A DNA stretch of 54,522 bases from Maribacter sp. GTDB taxonomy: Bacteria > Bacteroidota > Bacteroidia > Flavobacteriales > Flavobacteriaceae. This document shows positions 45,255 through 54,346 of this stretch, one piece after another; position 1 is the stretch's first letter, and each line of letters starts with the position of its first letter. The stretch is taken from assembly GCF_016744255.1 (NCBI RefSeq), contig NZ_JADGES010000007.1:1-54522 (forward strand), given 5' to 3'. A program made the position numbers and the translations under genes. The notes beneath the pieces were generated by a model that was not told the origin of the DNA, made no database searches, and worked only from the letters and a program-made list of their open reading frames with translations.

Positions 45255-45731
45255 ATGTATTTAAAAGAATTTGAAATTCGATGGAGTGATTTAGACCCAA
45301 ATAGGCATTTAGCAAACTCTGCATACCTAAATTTTATGAGTCATACTCGTATGGCCTTTTTAATGGAATTAGGATTTACGCATAAAACTATGGAAGAAGA
45401 GAGTATTGGTCCTGTAGTTTTTTATGAGCATATATATTACTTTAAAGAAGCTTTTCCTGGTAGACCAGTGAAAGTATCTATGGAAGTGGTTGGTATGAGT
45501 GAAGATGGTAAATTTTTTGAATTTCACCATAATTTCTATGATTATAAAGGAAGAAACTTTGCGCACTGCGAGATGATGGGCGCATGGATGGATTTAAAAA
45601 CCAGAGTTCTAAGAGGTCTTTCGGAAGACTTTTTAAAAGCGTTTAATAATATTGAAAAGCCAGATAATTTTAGGGTTCTTACAAAAGAGCAGACAAGAAA
45701 GTTTGCAAAACTTCCTAAGGACTTGGTTTAG
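45255..45731 (+). CDS. acyl-CoA thioesterase (hotdog fold, 4HBT family)
   Basis: A 158-residue single hotdog domain. The N-terminal WSDLDPNRHLANSAYLNF carries the Asp and the conserved His-x-x-N pattern of the 4-hydroxybenzoyl-CoA thioesterase family. It hydrolyses acyl-CoA or acyl-ACP thioesters in the cytoplasm; chain specificity is not evident. Its last 17 bases overlap the 3' end of the convergent EamA gene. Confidence 0.88.
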   Translation: MYLKEFEIRWSDLDPNRHLANSAYLNFMSHTRMAFLMELGFTHKTMEEESIGPVVFYEHIYYFKEAFPGRPVKVSMEVVGMSEDGKFFEFHHNFYDYKGRNFAHCEMMGAWMDLKTRVLRGLSEDFLKAFNNIEKPDNFRVLTKEQTRKFAKLPKDLV

Positions 45732-46608
45732 GTTTTTTGGTAGTTAAGTACACGCCAAACATTATTAAGAGTGTCGCTATTATTTTTAATTCATTTAATT
45801 GATCTTTGCCTACTAATAATGCAAATAGAATACCAATAATAGGTTGTAAATAGACAAAGGAACTTAACGTAGATGCTTTTAATTTGGTTAGAGCATATAC
45901 ATTGAAGAGATAGGTAAAAAAAGTAGTAAAAACGATTACAAATAGTATGGAGCCAACAGCTTCAGTAGGGATTTCTTTCCACTGTATTTCTAAAAATTCG
46001 GGTAAAGTAATAGGGAAACAAATAATAAACCCAATAGAAAATAGCCATTTCATTAATGTAAAAGGATGGTATTTTTCGGTTAGTTTTTTTACCAAAATAA
46101 GATAAACCCCAAAGCTCACAGCATTTACTATAAAAAGTAGATTTCCTAATGGAATATTAGGAGCATCTTGGCTTGTCTTTGTTCCAAATAATATTAAGGT
46201 AACAGCACCAATAAAACCTAAAATAATACCAGTAACTTTTAAGAGAGTTATTTTTTCTTTGATTAGGATTGCAGATAGTATAACTACTAATATTGGTGTT
46301 ATAGTAATTAAAACAGCACTATTTATAGGAGTAGATAAAGCCAAACCTTTAAAAAAGGTGAGCATGTTAATTCCCATGCCTAAGATTGCACATAAAAGAA
46401 TTCTTCCCCAATCTTTTTTTTCAATACGTTCTTTAGGAGTAAAACAAGAAACACCCCAAAATAATAAAGAAGCACCTGCCAATCGTAGCATAATGAAACC
46501 ATAGGGTTTTATGTATGTTGGCATTACACCTTTAGCGATTGTATGGTTTATTCCGTAAATGGTTGCTGCACCAATAGCAGCTATTATGGCAAGAGTTCTC
46601 TGGTTCAA
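45715..46608 (-). CDS. EamA/DMT-superfamily transporter
   Basis: A 297-residue integral membrane protein with ten predicted TM helices in two five-helix EamA repeats (first around 5-140, second around 150-290, with LKASTLSSFVYLQPIIGILFA in the second). DMT carriers export or import metabolites such as amino acids or sugars; no substrate can be named. Its ATG overlaps the stop of the upstream ArsC-like gene by 4 bases. Confidence 0.9.
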   Translation of the reverse strand: MNQRTLAIIAAIGAATIYGINHTIAKGVMPTYIKPYGFIMLRLAGASLLFWGVSCFTPKERIEKKDWGRILLCAILGMGINMLTFFKGLALSTPINSAVLITITPILVVILSAILIKEKITLLKVTGIILGFIGAVTLILFGTKTSQDAPNIPLGNLLFIVNAVSFGVYLILVKKLTEKYHPFTLMKWLFSIGFIICFPITLPEFLEIQWKEIPTEAVGSILFVIVFTTFFTYLFNVYALTKLKASTLSSFVYLQPIIGILFALLVGKDQLNELKIIATLLIMFGVYLTTKKPKPSP

Positions 46609-46958
46609 GAATGAATATTTTGTTTAGCGTTTTCTACTACTTTTTTACTATTTCCTATAAATATTTGGTTATCATTTATTAAAACAGGCCTTTTAAGAAA
46701 GGTATACTGTTCTAAAATAAGTTCTTTATAATCGTTCTCGGTTAAAGTCTTTTCTTTTAAATTTCTTTCTTTATACAATCTTGCTCTTTTACTAAATAAC
46801 GCTTCGTAGGAACCAGAAAGAGTATACATTTCTGCAAGCTGTTCTGGGGTAATGTTTTCCGTTTTAATATCTTGAAAAAGAAAACCATCCATAGGTTTTA
46901 ATTCTTTAATTATTCTTTGGCAGGTATCGCAAGTGCTTAAGTGATATATTTTTTTCAT
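46605..46958 (-). CDS. ArsC/Spx-like thioredoxin-fold protein
   Basis: A 117-residue protein starting MKKIYHLSTCDTCQRIIKEL, with a CxxC redox motif at residues 10-13. The ArsC-family helix-rich insert and the late RPVLINDNQIFIGNS strand pair are present; this last contains the cis-Pro-like Arg-Pro of the fold. True arsenate reductases have other Arg residues and only one N-terminal Cys, so this is more probably a YffB/Spx-like redox protein. First in a coupled pair with the EamA transporter. Confidence 0.82.
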   Translation of the reverse strand: MKKIYHLSTCDTCQRIIKELKPMDGFLFQDIKTENITPEQLAEMYTLSGSYEALFSKRARLYKERNLKEKTLTENDYKELILEQYTFLKRPVLINDNQIFIGNSKKVVENAKQNIHS

Positions 46959-47028
46959 ATCGAAAATCTGTTAAGATATTTTAAGAGATATTTATTCGAC
47001 AAAGAAACTATAATAAAAGGTAATGTTC

Positions 47029-47036
47029 TATTTTTG
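47029..47036 (+). promoter_or_regulatory. possible -7 box upstream of DinB-like gene
   Basis: TATTTTTG matches TAnnTTTG, 43 bases before the ATG at 47079. No TTG -33 element is found at the usual spacing, so this is tentative. Confidence 0.25.
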
Positions 47037-47078
47037 ATATAGTAAAATATAATCCTTTTAACCAAAAAAATAATCTTT

Positions 47079-47543
47079 ATGGAAAAGCTTTTTGATATCA
47101 CCCTAAAGAATAGAAAAATCTTATATAGAATATTAGAAAATACACCTAAAGAGCAATTGGTTAAAATTCCGGCAGGTTTTAGGAATAGCATCTGGTGGAA
47201 TATAGCACATGTGGTAGTAACGCAACAGTTGTTAGTTTATAAGATGAGTAATTTGGAGATGAAAATGGAGGATGCCATTATTAATAAATTTAAAAAAGGA
47301 ACAGTGCCAGATGGGACTGCTACAGATGAGGAAATAGAATTAATGTCTGCCTTTTTGTTTTCTACTGCGGAGTGGGTAGAGGAGGATTATAATAATGGAA
47401 TTTTTAAAGAATTTAATGAATATACCACAACTCCGAAAATTACATTATCCAATGTAGAAGATGCTATAGCCTTTAATGTATTCCACGAGGGACTGCATTT
47501 AGGTGTTATTCTTTCTCTAGAAAAAGCATTGTTGGGTAGTTAG
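47079..47543 (+). CDS. DinB-family four-helix protein
   Basis: A 154-residue helical protein of the DinB/YfiT superfamily (not the polymerase). WWNIAHVVVTQQLLVY carries the first conserved His and AIAFNVFHEGLHLGVILSL the last two (FHEGLHLG), together forming the usual three-His metal site. Family members include thiol transferases acting with bacillithiol or mycothiol. Its last 4 bases overlap the end of the convergent DUF3298 lipoprotein gene. Confidence 0.88.
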   Translation: MEKLFDITLKNRKILYRILENTPKEQLVKIPAGFRNSIWWNIAHVVVTQQLLVYKMSNLEMKMEDAIINKFKKGTVPDGTATDEEIELMSAFLFSTAEWVEEDYNNGIFKEFNEYTTTPKITLSNVEDAIAFNVFHEGLHLGVILSLEKALLGS

Positions 47544-48283
47544 AGTTTTGGTTTTATAAACAGATATTTTTTTGCTTCGGGATAAGAAATAGTAAGGGAG
47601 ATAGAACCATCTGCATAAGAAGCTATTTCATATTGGTTATATAAGAGCTGCAACCCTTCTTTAGTGTAACCAATGTTTTCTGGTAGATTATAAGAATCCT
47701 CTTCAAACATAAATCCGGTGCTATTAATAGGGGCGTTTTGCGGAATATCTTCTTGAATTCTAAATTTAAGCTCGGCAAATTTATTAAAGTCGAAATCTGG
47801 ATTAAAAAGCTCCCAATTCTCTAGTTCAACTCCTTTTTTCTTATTAAAATTTAAAAATCTAGAGGAAGAATAACCATGTGCGCCACCTGTAAATAAGTAA
47901 GAGTTAAGCGTAATAGAAATTACATTTTTGTCTTCATAAGAAATTTCTCCGGTAATAGATGCTTCCCACTTAGTAGATTCTTCAGGGAATTTTTTCATAA
48001 GGTCCGAATATCCATTTTTAAAAGAAGATATCGCCGTTTCTATAGTATTTATTTCTACAGATTCATCAAAATTAAGTAACGTAATAATTTCTTCGCGTAT
48101 AGCTGTGTTTATGGTTTTATCTATTTTGGAATCTTCCAAAGCTTTAGGAATGCTAATTTTTACAATGGGGCAAGTGTCGCATTCTACTTCTTCAATTACA
48201 ATAGGTTCAAAGGATAATAGAGATTCATTTTTACAACTAATAGTAATTGTTAAAAAAAGAAATGCGATATAAAGAGGTTTCAT
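47540..48283 (-). CDS. DUF4163/DUF3298 (RsiV-like) lipoprotein
   Basis: I choose the ATG at 48283, giving a 247-residue protein that begins MKPLYIAFLFLTITISC, a proper lipoprotein signal with Cys at 17. A start 33 bases upstream would put charged residues before it. The C-terminal two thirds match DUF4163 then DUF3298, with LNSYLFTGGAHGYSSSRFLNF as the clear landmark. This fold occurs in the sigma-factor regulator RsiV, where it binds lysozyme, but here there is no anti-sigma part or sigma factor gene nearby, so no such role is claimed. Confidence 0.87.
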   Translation of the reverse strand: MKPLYIAFLFLTITISCKNESLLSFEPIVIEEVECDTCPIVKISIPKALEDSKIDKTINTAIREEIITLLNFDESVEINTIETAISSFKNGYSDLMKKFPEESTKWEASITGEISYEDKNVISITLNSYLFTGGAHGYSSSRFLNFNKKKGVELENWELFNPDFDFNKFAELKFRIQEDIPQNAPINSTGFMFEEDSYNLPENIGYTKEGLQLLYNQYEIASYADGSISLTISYPEAKKYLFIKPKL

Positions 48284-48403
48284 AAATAAGGGGTAATTAT
48301 TTTTTTGATAGTACAAAAATACACCTTCATTATTATCCTCAAAGAGAATAGTGTAAATTTAAAAGGTGTAAAACTTAAAATATTTGGAAGCAAAATTAAT
48401 TTT

Positions 48404-49558
48404 ATGGGCAAAGAAGGTTTAAAATTTAATAGTAGAACAATACATGGAGGGCAAGAGCTAGAAAAAGGGTATGGAGCAGTTATGCCTCCAATTTATCAGA
48501 CCTCTACATTTGCGCAAGTGGCCCCAGGGGAACATAAAGGTTATGTTTACGCTAGGAGTGCAAACCCAACACGTACCGCTTTGGAAAACTCTTTAGCAAG
48601 TATTGAAAACGGAAAATATGGTTTAGCTTTTGCGAGCGGTCTTGCGGCTATTGATGCCATAATGAAATTGTTTAATCCAGGGGATGAAATTCTATCTAAT
48701 TATGATTTATATGGAGGTGCTTTTAGGTTGTTTAAGCATATTTTTGAGAAGTACGGATTAGTTTTTTGTTTTATAGATATGCAAGATGCGAGGTCTATTG
48801 AAAATCATATTACAAAGAATACCAAACTTATATGGATGGAAACCCCAACCAATCCTATGCTAAATATATTAGATATTAAAGCCATAACTAAGATTGCTAA
48901 GGAGCATAAACTATTAGTCGCTGTAGATAATACTTTTGCATCACCATATTTGCAAACCCCTTTAGATTTAGGGGCAGATATAGTGATGCATTCTGCAACT
49001 AAGTATTTAGGCGGTCATAGCGATACCGTAGTTGGGGGTATTGTGGTTAAAGATAAAGGGTTGGCAGATAAGCTATATTTTATCCAAAATACCAGTGGAG
49101 CAATTTGCGGACCTATGGATAGTTTTTTGGTTCTTAGAGGTATTAAAACGTTGCATGTAAGAATGCAACGGCATTGCGAAAATGGAAAAGCAATAGCGTT
49201 ATTTCTTAAACAACATGACCAAGTAGAAGAGGTATATTGGCCTGGTCTTACAGATCATCCTAATCATGAAATAGCTAAAAACCAGATGAAAGATTTTGGG
49301 GCAATGTTATCTTTTGTGCCTAAGGGAGGAAATTATAATAAGGCTATAGAAATTATAAAAAAGCTATCTCTTTTTACATTAGCAGAATCCCTTGGTGGTG
49401 TAGAGAGTTTGGTAGGGCACCCAGCAAGTATGTCTCATGGAAGTATACCCAAAAAAGAGCGTGAAAAAATAGGAATTAAAGATGCATTAATAAGGATTAG
49501 TGTAGGGATAGAAGATGTGCAAGATTTAATAACGGATTTAGAGAATGCTTTAAGCTAA
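48404..49558 (+). CDS. Cys/Met metabolism PLP enzyme (cystathionine gamma-synthase/lyase type)
   Basis: The start is placed at ATG 48404, giving 384 residues beginning MGKEGLKFNSRTIHGGQ; the longer frame adds 33 residues that do not belong to the family. The PLP-binding Lys is K200 in SATKYLGGHSD. YARSANPTR, the aromatic Y and R contacts, and VAVDNTFASPYLQTP with the cofactor Asp are all in place. Cystathionine gamma-synthase and gamma-lyase cannot be separated by eye; the short sequence between them and the lack of met genes nearby give no further help. Confidence 0.9.
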   Translation: MGKEGLKFNSRTIHGGQELEKGYGAVMPPIYQTSTFAQVAPGEHKGYVYARSANPTRTALENSLASIENGKYGLAFASGLAAIDAIMKLFNPGDEILSNYDLYGGAFRLFKHIFEKYGLVFCFIDMQDARSIENHITKNTKLIWMETPTNPMLNILDIKAITKIAKEHKLLVAVDNTFASPYLQTPLDLGADIVMHSATKYLGGHSDTVVGGIVVKDKGLADKLYFIQNTSGAICGPMDSFLVLRGIKTLHVRMQRHCENGKAIALFLKQHDQVEEVYWPGLTDHPNHEIAKNQMKDFGAMLSFVPKGGNYNKAIEIIKKLSLFTLAESLGGVESLVGHPASMSHGSIPKKEREKIGIKDALIRISVGIEDVQDLITDLENALS

Positions 49559-49679
49559 TTTGTAAAGGTTTAATGGAATCCTAGTTTTTATAAAGGATTG
49601 TTATAAAAAGAGTAAATAATACTACCTCATAAAATATAGGAAACATCTAGCTTTATTAGTTTTTCGATAATTTAATGGA

Positions 49680-49730
49680 AAAATATAACGATATAATTAT
49701 AGTAATGTCATAATTTCGTCGTTATATTTT
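49680..49730. promoter_or_regulatory. dyad upstream of glutamate dehydrogenase gene
   Basis: AAAATATAACGA (49680-49691) is exactly complementary to TCGTTATATTTT (49719-49730), with a 27-base spacer. The downstream arm ends 37 bp before the gdhA start, which is promoter distance. It may be an operator with two half-sites or a leader structure. Confidence 0.4.
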
Positions 49731-49767
49731 CAAATTGTCAATATTAATAAGATATTAAATTAGCTTT

Positions 49768-51111
49768 ATGGAAGCAAAAATTAAAGATTTTATGGATGAG
49801 GTTACGGCTAGAAACGGCCACGAACCTGAGTTTATCCAAGCAGTACAAGAGGTAGCAGAAACTGTTATACCATATATTGCTAAAAATGAGATATATAATG
49901 GTAAAAACATTCTTTTAAGAATGGTAGAACCAGAACGATTAATTTCGTTCAGAGTTGCTTGGGTAGATGACAAAGGAGAGATACATGTAAATAGAGGATA
50001 CCGTATACAAATGAATTCCGCAATAGGGCCGTATAAAGGTGGTTTGCGTTTTCATCCTTCTGTAAATGCAAGTATCTTAAAATTCTTAGCTTTTGAGCAA
50101 GTATTTAAAAATAGTTTAACAACATTACCTATGGGTGGTGGTAAAGGAGGTTCCGATTTTGACCCTAAAGGAAAATCTGATGATGAGGTAATGCGTTTTT
50201 GCCATGCCTTTATGTTAGAGTTAAACAGACATATTGGTCCTAATACAGATGTTCCTGCTGGTGATATTGGTGTTGGTGCAAGAGAAATAGGTTTCCTTTT
50301 TGGAATGTACAAGAGAATAAGAAATGAATTTACAGGTGTTTTAACGGGAAAAGGACTTTCTTGGGGAGGTTCTAAAATACGTCCTGAAGCTACTGGTTAT
50401 GGTACAGTATATTTTGCACAAAGTATGCTTAAAACTAATGGACAAGATATTGATGGAAAAACAGTGGTTATTTCTGGATCTGGTAATGTTGCGCAATTTG
50501 CTGCCGAAAAAGTAATTCAATTGGGAGGTAAAGTAGTTACTCTATCAGATTCTGCAGGGTATATTCATGATAAAGATGGTATTGACGCTGAGAAACTGGC
50601 CTTTGTTATGGATTTAAAGAATAATAAAAGAGCTCGTATTTCGGAATACACTAAAAAGTATAGTTCCGCAACATACCATGCAGGAGAAAAACCGTGGAAT
50701 GTTTCTTGTGATATTGCTTTGCCATGTGCAACGCAAAACGAATTAAATGCAGAGCAAGCAAAACAGTTAATAGCTAATGGTTGCCTTTGCGTTGCGGAAG
50801 GAGCAAATATGCCTTCTACAGCAGATGCTATTCATGCATTCCATGATGCTAAAATACTTTTTGCTCCAGGAAAAGCTTCTAATGCAGGTGGTGTTGCAAC
50901 CTCTGGTTTAGAAATGTCTCAGAATTCACTTAGAATTAGCTGGACAAGAGAAGAGGTGGACCAAAGATTAAAAGGTATTATGGAAGAAATTCATAATTCT
51001 TGTATCGAATTTGGTAAGGAGAAAGATGGGTATTGCAACTATGTAAAAGGAGCAAATATCGCTGGTTTTGTTAAAGTAGCAGATGCTATGTTAGCACAGG
51101 GTGTTATTTAA
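49768..51111 (+). CDS. gdhA: NADP-type glutamate dehydrogenase
   Basis: A 447-residue hexameric glutamate dehydrogenase that joins ammonium and 2-oxoglutarate. The catalytic region holds GPYKGGLRFHPSVN and the PMGGGKGGSDFDPKG motif with the catalytic Lys. The PAGDIGVGAREIG stretch, the Rossmann motif GSGNVAQ and ASNAGGVATSGLEMSQN at the end are all of the GdhA class. The Ser/Asp after the second strand (TLSDSAG) favours NADP. The gene is monocistronic with a strong terminator and a dyad upstream, compatible with nitrogen control. Confidence 0.95.
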   Translation: MEAKIKDFMDEVTARNGHEPEFIQAVQEVAETVIPYIAKNEIYNGKNILLRMVEPERLISFRVAWVDDKGEIHVNRGYRIQMNSAIGPYKGGLRFHPSVNASILKFLAFEQVFKNSLTTLPMGGGKGGSDFDPKGKSDDEVMRFCHAFMLELNRHIGPNTDVPAGDIGVGAREIGFLFGMYKRIRNEFTGVLTGKGLSWGGSKIRPEATGYGTVYFAQSMLKTNGQDIDGKTVVISGSGNVAQFAAEKVIQLGGKVVTLSDSAGYIHDKDGIDAEKLAFVMDLKNNKRARISEYTKKYSSATYHAGEKPWNVSCDIALPCATQNELNAEQAKQLIANGCLCVAEGANMPSTADAIHAFHDAKILFAPGKASNAGGVATSGLEMSQNSLRISWTREEVDQRLKGIMEEIHNSCIEFGKEKDGYCNYVKGANIAGFVKVADAMLAQGVI

Positions 51112-51133
51112 TTGCATTTTAGTAGATGATAAT

Positions 51134-51165
51134 AAAAGGCTTTCTAGTTTCTAGAAGGCCTTTTT
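51134..51165 (+). terminator. rho-independent terminator after gdhA
   Basis: 14-bp arms AAAAGGCTTTCTAG (51134-51147) and CTAGAAGGCCTTTT (51151-51164; one G-T pair) around a TTT loop, ending in a T run. Confidence 0.88.
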
Positions 51166-51205
51166 GTTTTATTACAATTACCTTTGAGAAGATTTAAGAG
51201 TATAC

Positions 51206-51925
51206 ATGCAGGTAACAACCAAAGCCATAGTTTTATCTTCGTTAAAATATGGAGATACAAGTTTAATCGTCAAAGCATTCACGGCTTCAGACGGTCTTAA
51301 ATCGTATCTACTAAAAGGGGTTTTAGCATCTAAAAAAGGGAAATTGAAAACGGCTTATTTTCAACCTTTAATGCAACTAGAAATAGTTGCTAATCATAAA
51401 AACAAGGGTACTTTAGAAAGTATAAGAGAGGCGAAAGTAAATTACCATTATCAAACTCTTCATTCGCAAATAGCAAAAAATGCGATGACCCTTTTTTTAG
51501 CCGAAATGTTAGGTAACAGCATTCATGAAGAAGAATGTAATGAAGACCTTTTTTTGTATCTAGAAACGGCATTACAATGGTTAGATACTAATGATAAAAT
51601 TGCTAATTTTCATCTCTATTTTTTATTGCATTTAACCAAGTATTTAGGGGTGTATCCAGATACGACAAATAGCCATGCGAGCTATTTCGATTTGCTAGAA
51701 GGGGAGTTTATAAACAGGCCTTCTTTAAACCCCAACTTGCAAAATGAAAATTTATCTAATTTTAAAACCTTATTGGGCATAAATTTTGATGCATTACATT
51801 CTATTACCCTAAATAAGGCAGGTAGACAAGAGTTGTTAAAGTCGCTTATTCTGTATTTTGAATTACATTTGCAAGGATTTAGAAAACCCAAATCGTTAGA
51901 GGTCTTAAATGAAGTTTTTAGTTAG
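51206..51925 (+). CDS. recO: DNA repair protein RecO
   Basis: A 239-residue RecO. The N-terminal OB fold starts VTTKAIVLSSLKYGDTSLIVKAFT and the YLLKGVLASKKGKLK loop is conserved; the C-terminal part is helical. The zinc-binding cysteines found in many RecO proteins are absent, as is common in Bacteroidota. RecO loads RecA with RecR at gaps. A TACCTTTG box at 51179-51186 could be a -7 element. The TonB receptor start follows one base after the stop. Confidence 0.92.
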   Translation: MQVTTKAIVLSSLKYGDTSLIVKAFTASDGLKSYLLKGVLASKKGKLKTAYFQPLMQLEIVANHKNKGTLESIREAKVNYHYQTLHSQIAKNAMTLFLAEMLGNSIHEEECNEDLFLYLETALQWLDTNDKIANFHLYFLLHLTKYLGVYPDTTNSHASYFDLLEGEFINRPSLNPNLQNENLSNFKTLLGINFDALHSITLNKAGRQELLKSLILYFELHLQGFRKPKSLEVLNEVFS

Positions 51926-51926
51926 T

Positions 51927-54338
51927 ATGAAAAATATAGGTTGCCTAATACTATTCTTTCTTTTTAATCTTATTTCTGCTCAAGAAATTAGGGTGGTAGA
52001 TGGTATCACTAATGAGCCCATTGTTAATGTGGCAGTATATAATGGAAACAAAACAAAAACTACTATTACAGATTTTAATGGGTATTGTAATCTTGAGAAA
52101 TTTAGTTCTAATGAGCGTATAATTTTTAAGCATATTAGTTACGAAATTTATAAGAATACTAAGGCGCAAATTTTACGGCATAACCGTAAAATTTCTATGG
52201 TTTTAAAACCCAATGAATTAGATGAAGTTGTTATGTCTATTTCTAAATGGGAACAGCAGAAAAAAGATATTCCTAATAAAATAGCTTCTATTGACGCTAA
52301 AAGTATTGCTTTTGCAACACCACAAACGGCTGCAGATGTTTTACAAAAAAGCGGAAAAATATTTGTACAAAAAAGCCAATTAGGTGGTGGTAGCCCTATG
52401 ATTAGAGGCTTTGCAACAAATAGATTATTACTTTCTGTAGATGGTGTTCGTATGAACAACGCTATTTTTAGAGGAGGTAATGTACAAAATGTTATATCTG
52501 TAGACCCTTTTACCATACAAAACACAGAAATTATATTTGGACCTGGTTCCGTAATCTATGGTAGTGATGCTATTGGTGGGGTAATGAATTTTTATACTAA
52601 AAAGCCAGTCCTTTCTAATACCGATAGTTTGGTTGTTTCTGGGAATGCAAATTATCGTTTTGCAACTGTCAATATGGAAAATACCATACATGCAGATATT
52701 AACCTAGGAAAGAAGAAATGGGGATTATTAACAAGTGTTTCTTATAATGATTTTCAAGATTTGCAAATGGGTAATTCTGGTCCAGATTCTTATTTAAGGA
52801 ATTCCTACGTAGAAAGAGTTGATAATCAAGATGTATTAGTATCCAATAATAATCCTAAAAAGCAAGTTACCAGTGGTTATAGTCAGATAAACATCATGCA
52901 GAAAGTGCTGTTTAAGCCTAATCGTAATTGGGATTTAAATTTGGGAACCTATTATTCAGAAACTTCCGATTATTCCAGATATGATCGTTTAATTAGGCCC
53001 TCGAGTGACGGTGCTGGTCTGCGTTATGGAGATTGGTATTATGGACCACAAAAATGGTTCATGGCTAATATGCAATTGCATAAAAAAGGGAATGGAAAGT
53101 TTTACGATGGATTAAAGATTACAACAGCGTATCAATATTTTGAAGAAAGTAGAAATAACAGAAATTTCGGAGATACTAATTTGTATTCTACTAAAGAAAA
53201 AGTAGACGCGTTATCTACAAACTTAGATTTTGAAAATAAAAAAATTGGAAATTTACGTTTGTATTACGGAGCCGAATTTATCTTTAACAAAGTGTATTCA
53301 AACGGAATAGGAACGAATATAGGGACTAGAGAAACAGAGATAGTGGCTTCAAGATACCCAGATAATTCTAGTTGGAAAACAGTAGCAGGGTATATTAATG
53401 GGGAATATAAAGCAAAACCAAATTTTACTTTTTTATCAGGGTTACGATATAGCCATGTGTGGATAAATGCCATTTTTGACAAAAGATTTTATCCTTTTCC
53501 ATTTGATAATGCAAATTTAAGTACAGGAGCTCTAACTGGTAGCTTAGGATTAAGTTGGTTTCCGAAGAAAGATCTACAGGTTACTTTTAATGGTTCTACA
53601 GGTTTTAGATCCCCAAATATAGATGATGTAGGTAAAATTTTCGATTCAGAACCAGGGTCGGTAGTAGTCCCGAACCCAGATTTAGAACCAGAATACGCTT
53701 ATAATGTAGAATTAGGAATTCATAAAAATATTAAAGATAAATTAGTTTTAAAAGGAGCTGCATTTTATACCTATTTAGTAGATGCATTGGTGCGTAGAGA
53801 TTTTGAGTTTAATGGAGAATCGGAGATTCTGTATAATGGAGAGTTAAGCAATGTACAGGCCATGCAGAATGCTGCAAAAGCATATGTTTATGGTTTTGAA
53901 TTTGGGTTAGATGCCGCTTTGACAGATAATTTTTCTCTCTCTGGTAATTTAACAATTACAGAGGGTATTGAGGAAGAGGAAGATGGCACAGATACGCCAG
54001 CAAGGCATGTTTCCCCAATGTTTGGAGATTTTCACTTAGTATGGAAAAATCAAAAATTAAAAACAGATTTGTTTGTTAATTATAATGGAGAAATTGAGTA
54101 TAGTGATTTAGCAACCTCAGAGAGAAGTAAGGAATATATTTATGCTGCGGATGCGGATGGTAATCCATATTCCCCGTCTTGGTATACTCTTAATTTTCGT
54201 TCCCAGTATGCGGTTTCTTCTGCATTGAAGATGACCGCGAGTTTAGAAAATATAACCAACCAGCGATACCGAACCTATTCTTCGGGGATTGTTTCTCCAG
54301 GAATAAACCTTATTTTAGGTGTTGCATATCAATTTTAA
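51927..54338 (+). CDS. TonB-dependent outer-membrane receptor, heme/hemoglobin type
   Basis: The start is set at ATG 51927, one base after recO, giving 803 residues with a clean signal peptide (MKNIGCLILFFLFNLISAQ). Then comes a carboxypeptidase-regulatory-like domain (about 20-95), the plug (GGGSPMIRGFATNRLLLSVD, GVRMNNAIFRGGNVQNV, GPGSVIYGSDAIGGVM), and a 22-strand barrel. The C-terminus is LGVAYQF with the terminal Phe needed for outer-membrane insertion. The plug is of the heme/hemoglobin-receptor kind, but no heme ligand or uptake genes are visible, so the substrate is inferred. The cluster with recO is chance or weak coupling. Confidence 0.88.
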   Translation: MKNIGCLILFFLFNLISAQEIRVVDGITNEPIVNVAVYNGNKTKTTITDFNGYCNLEKFSSNERIIFKHISYEIYKNTKAQILRHNRKISMVLKPNELDEVVMSISKWEQQKKDIPNKIASIDAKSIAFATPQTAADVLQKSGKIFVQKSQLGGGSPMIRGFATNRLLLSVDGVRMNNAIFRGGNVQNVISVDPFTIQNTEIIFGPGSVIYGSDAIGGVMNFYTKKPVLSNTDSLVVSGNANYRFATVNMENTIHADINLGKKKWGLLTSVSYNDFQDLQMGNSGPDSYLRNSYVERVDNQDVLVSNNNPKKQVTSGYSQINIMQKVLFKPNRNWDLNLGTYYSETSDYSRYDRLIRPSSDGAGLRYGDWYYGPQKWFMANMQLHKKGNGKFYDGLKITTAYQYFEESRNNRNFGDTNLYSTKEKVDALSTNLDFENKKIGNLRLYYGAEFIFNKVYSNGIGTNIGTRETEIVASRYPDNSSWKTVAGYINGEYKAKPNFTFLSGLRYSHVWINAIFDKRFYPFPFDNANLSTGALTGSLGLSWFPKKDLQVTFNGSTGFRSPNIDDVGKIFDSEPGSVVVPNPDLEPEYAYNVELGIHKNIKDKLVLKGAAFYTYLVDALVRRDFEFNGESEILYNGELSNVQAMQNAAKAYVYGFEFGLDAALTDNFSLSGNLTITEGIEEEEDGTDTPARHVSPMFGDFHLVWKNQKLKTDLFVNYNGEIEYSDLATSERSKEYIYAADADGNPYSPSWYTLNFRSQYAVSSALKMTASLENITNQRYRTYSSGIVSPGINLILGVAYQF

Positions 54339-54346
54339 AAGAATAA

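Noticed and set aside
49573-49598. Weak hairpin after the PLP enzyme (AATCCT / AGGATT)
   Set aside because: Only six pairs around a long loop and no T run; not listed as a terminator.
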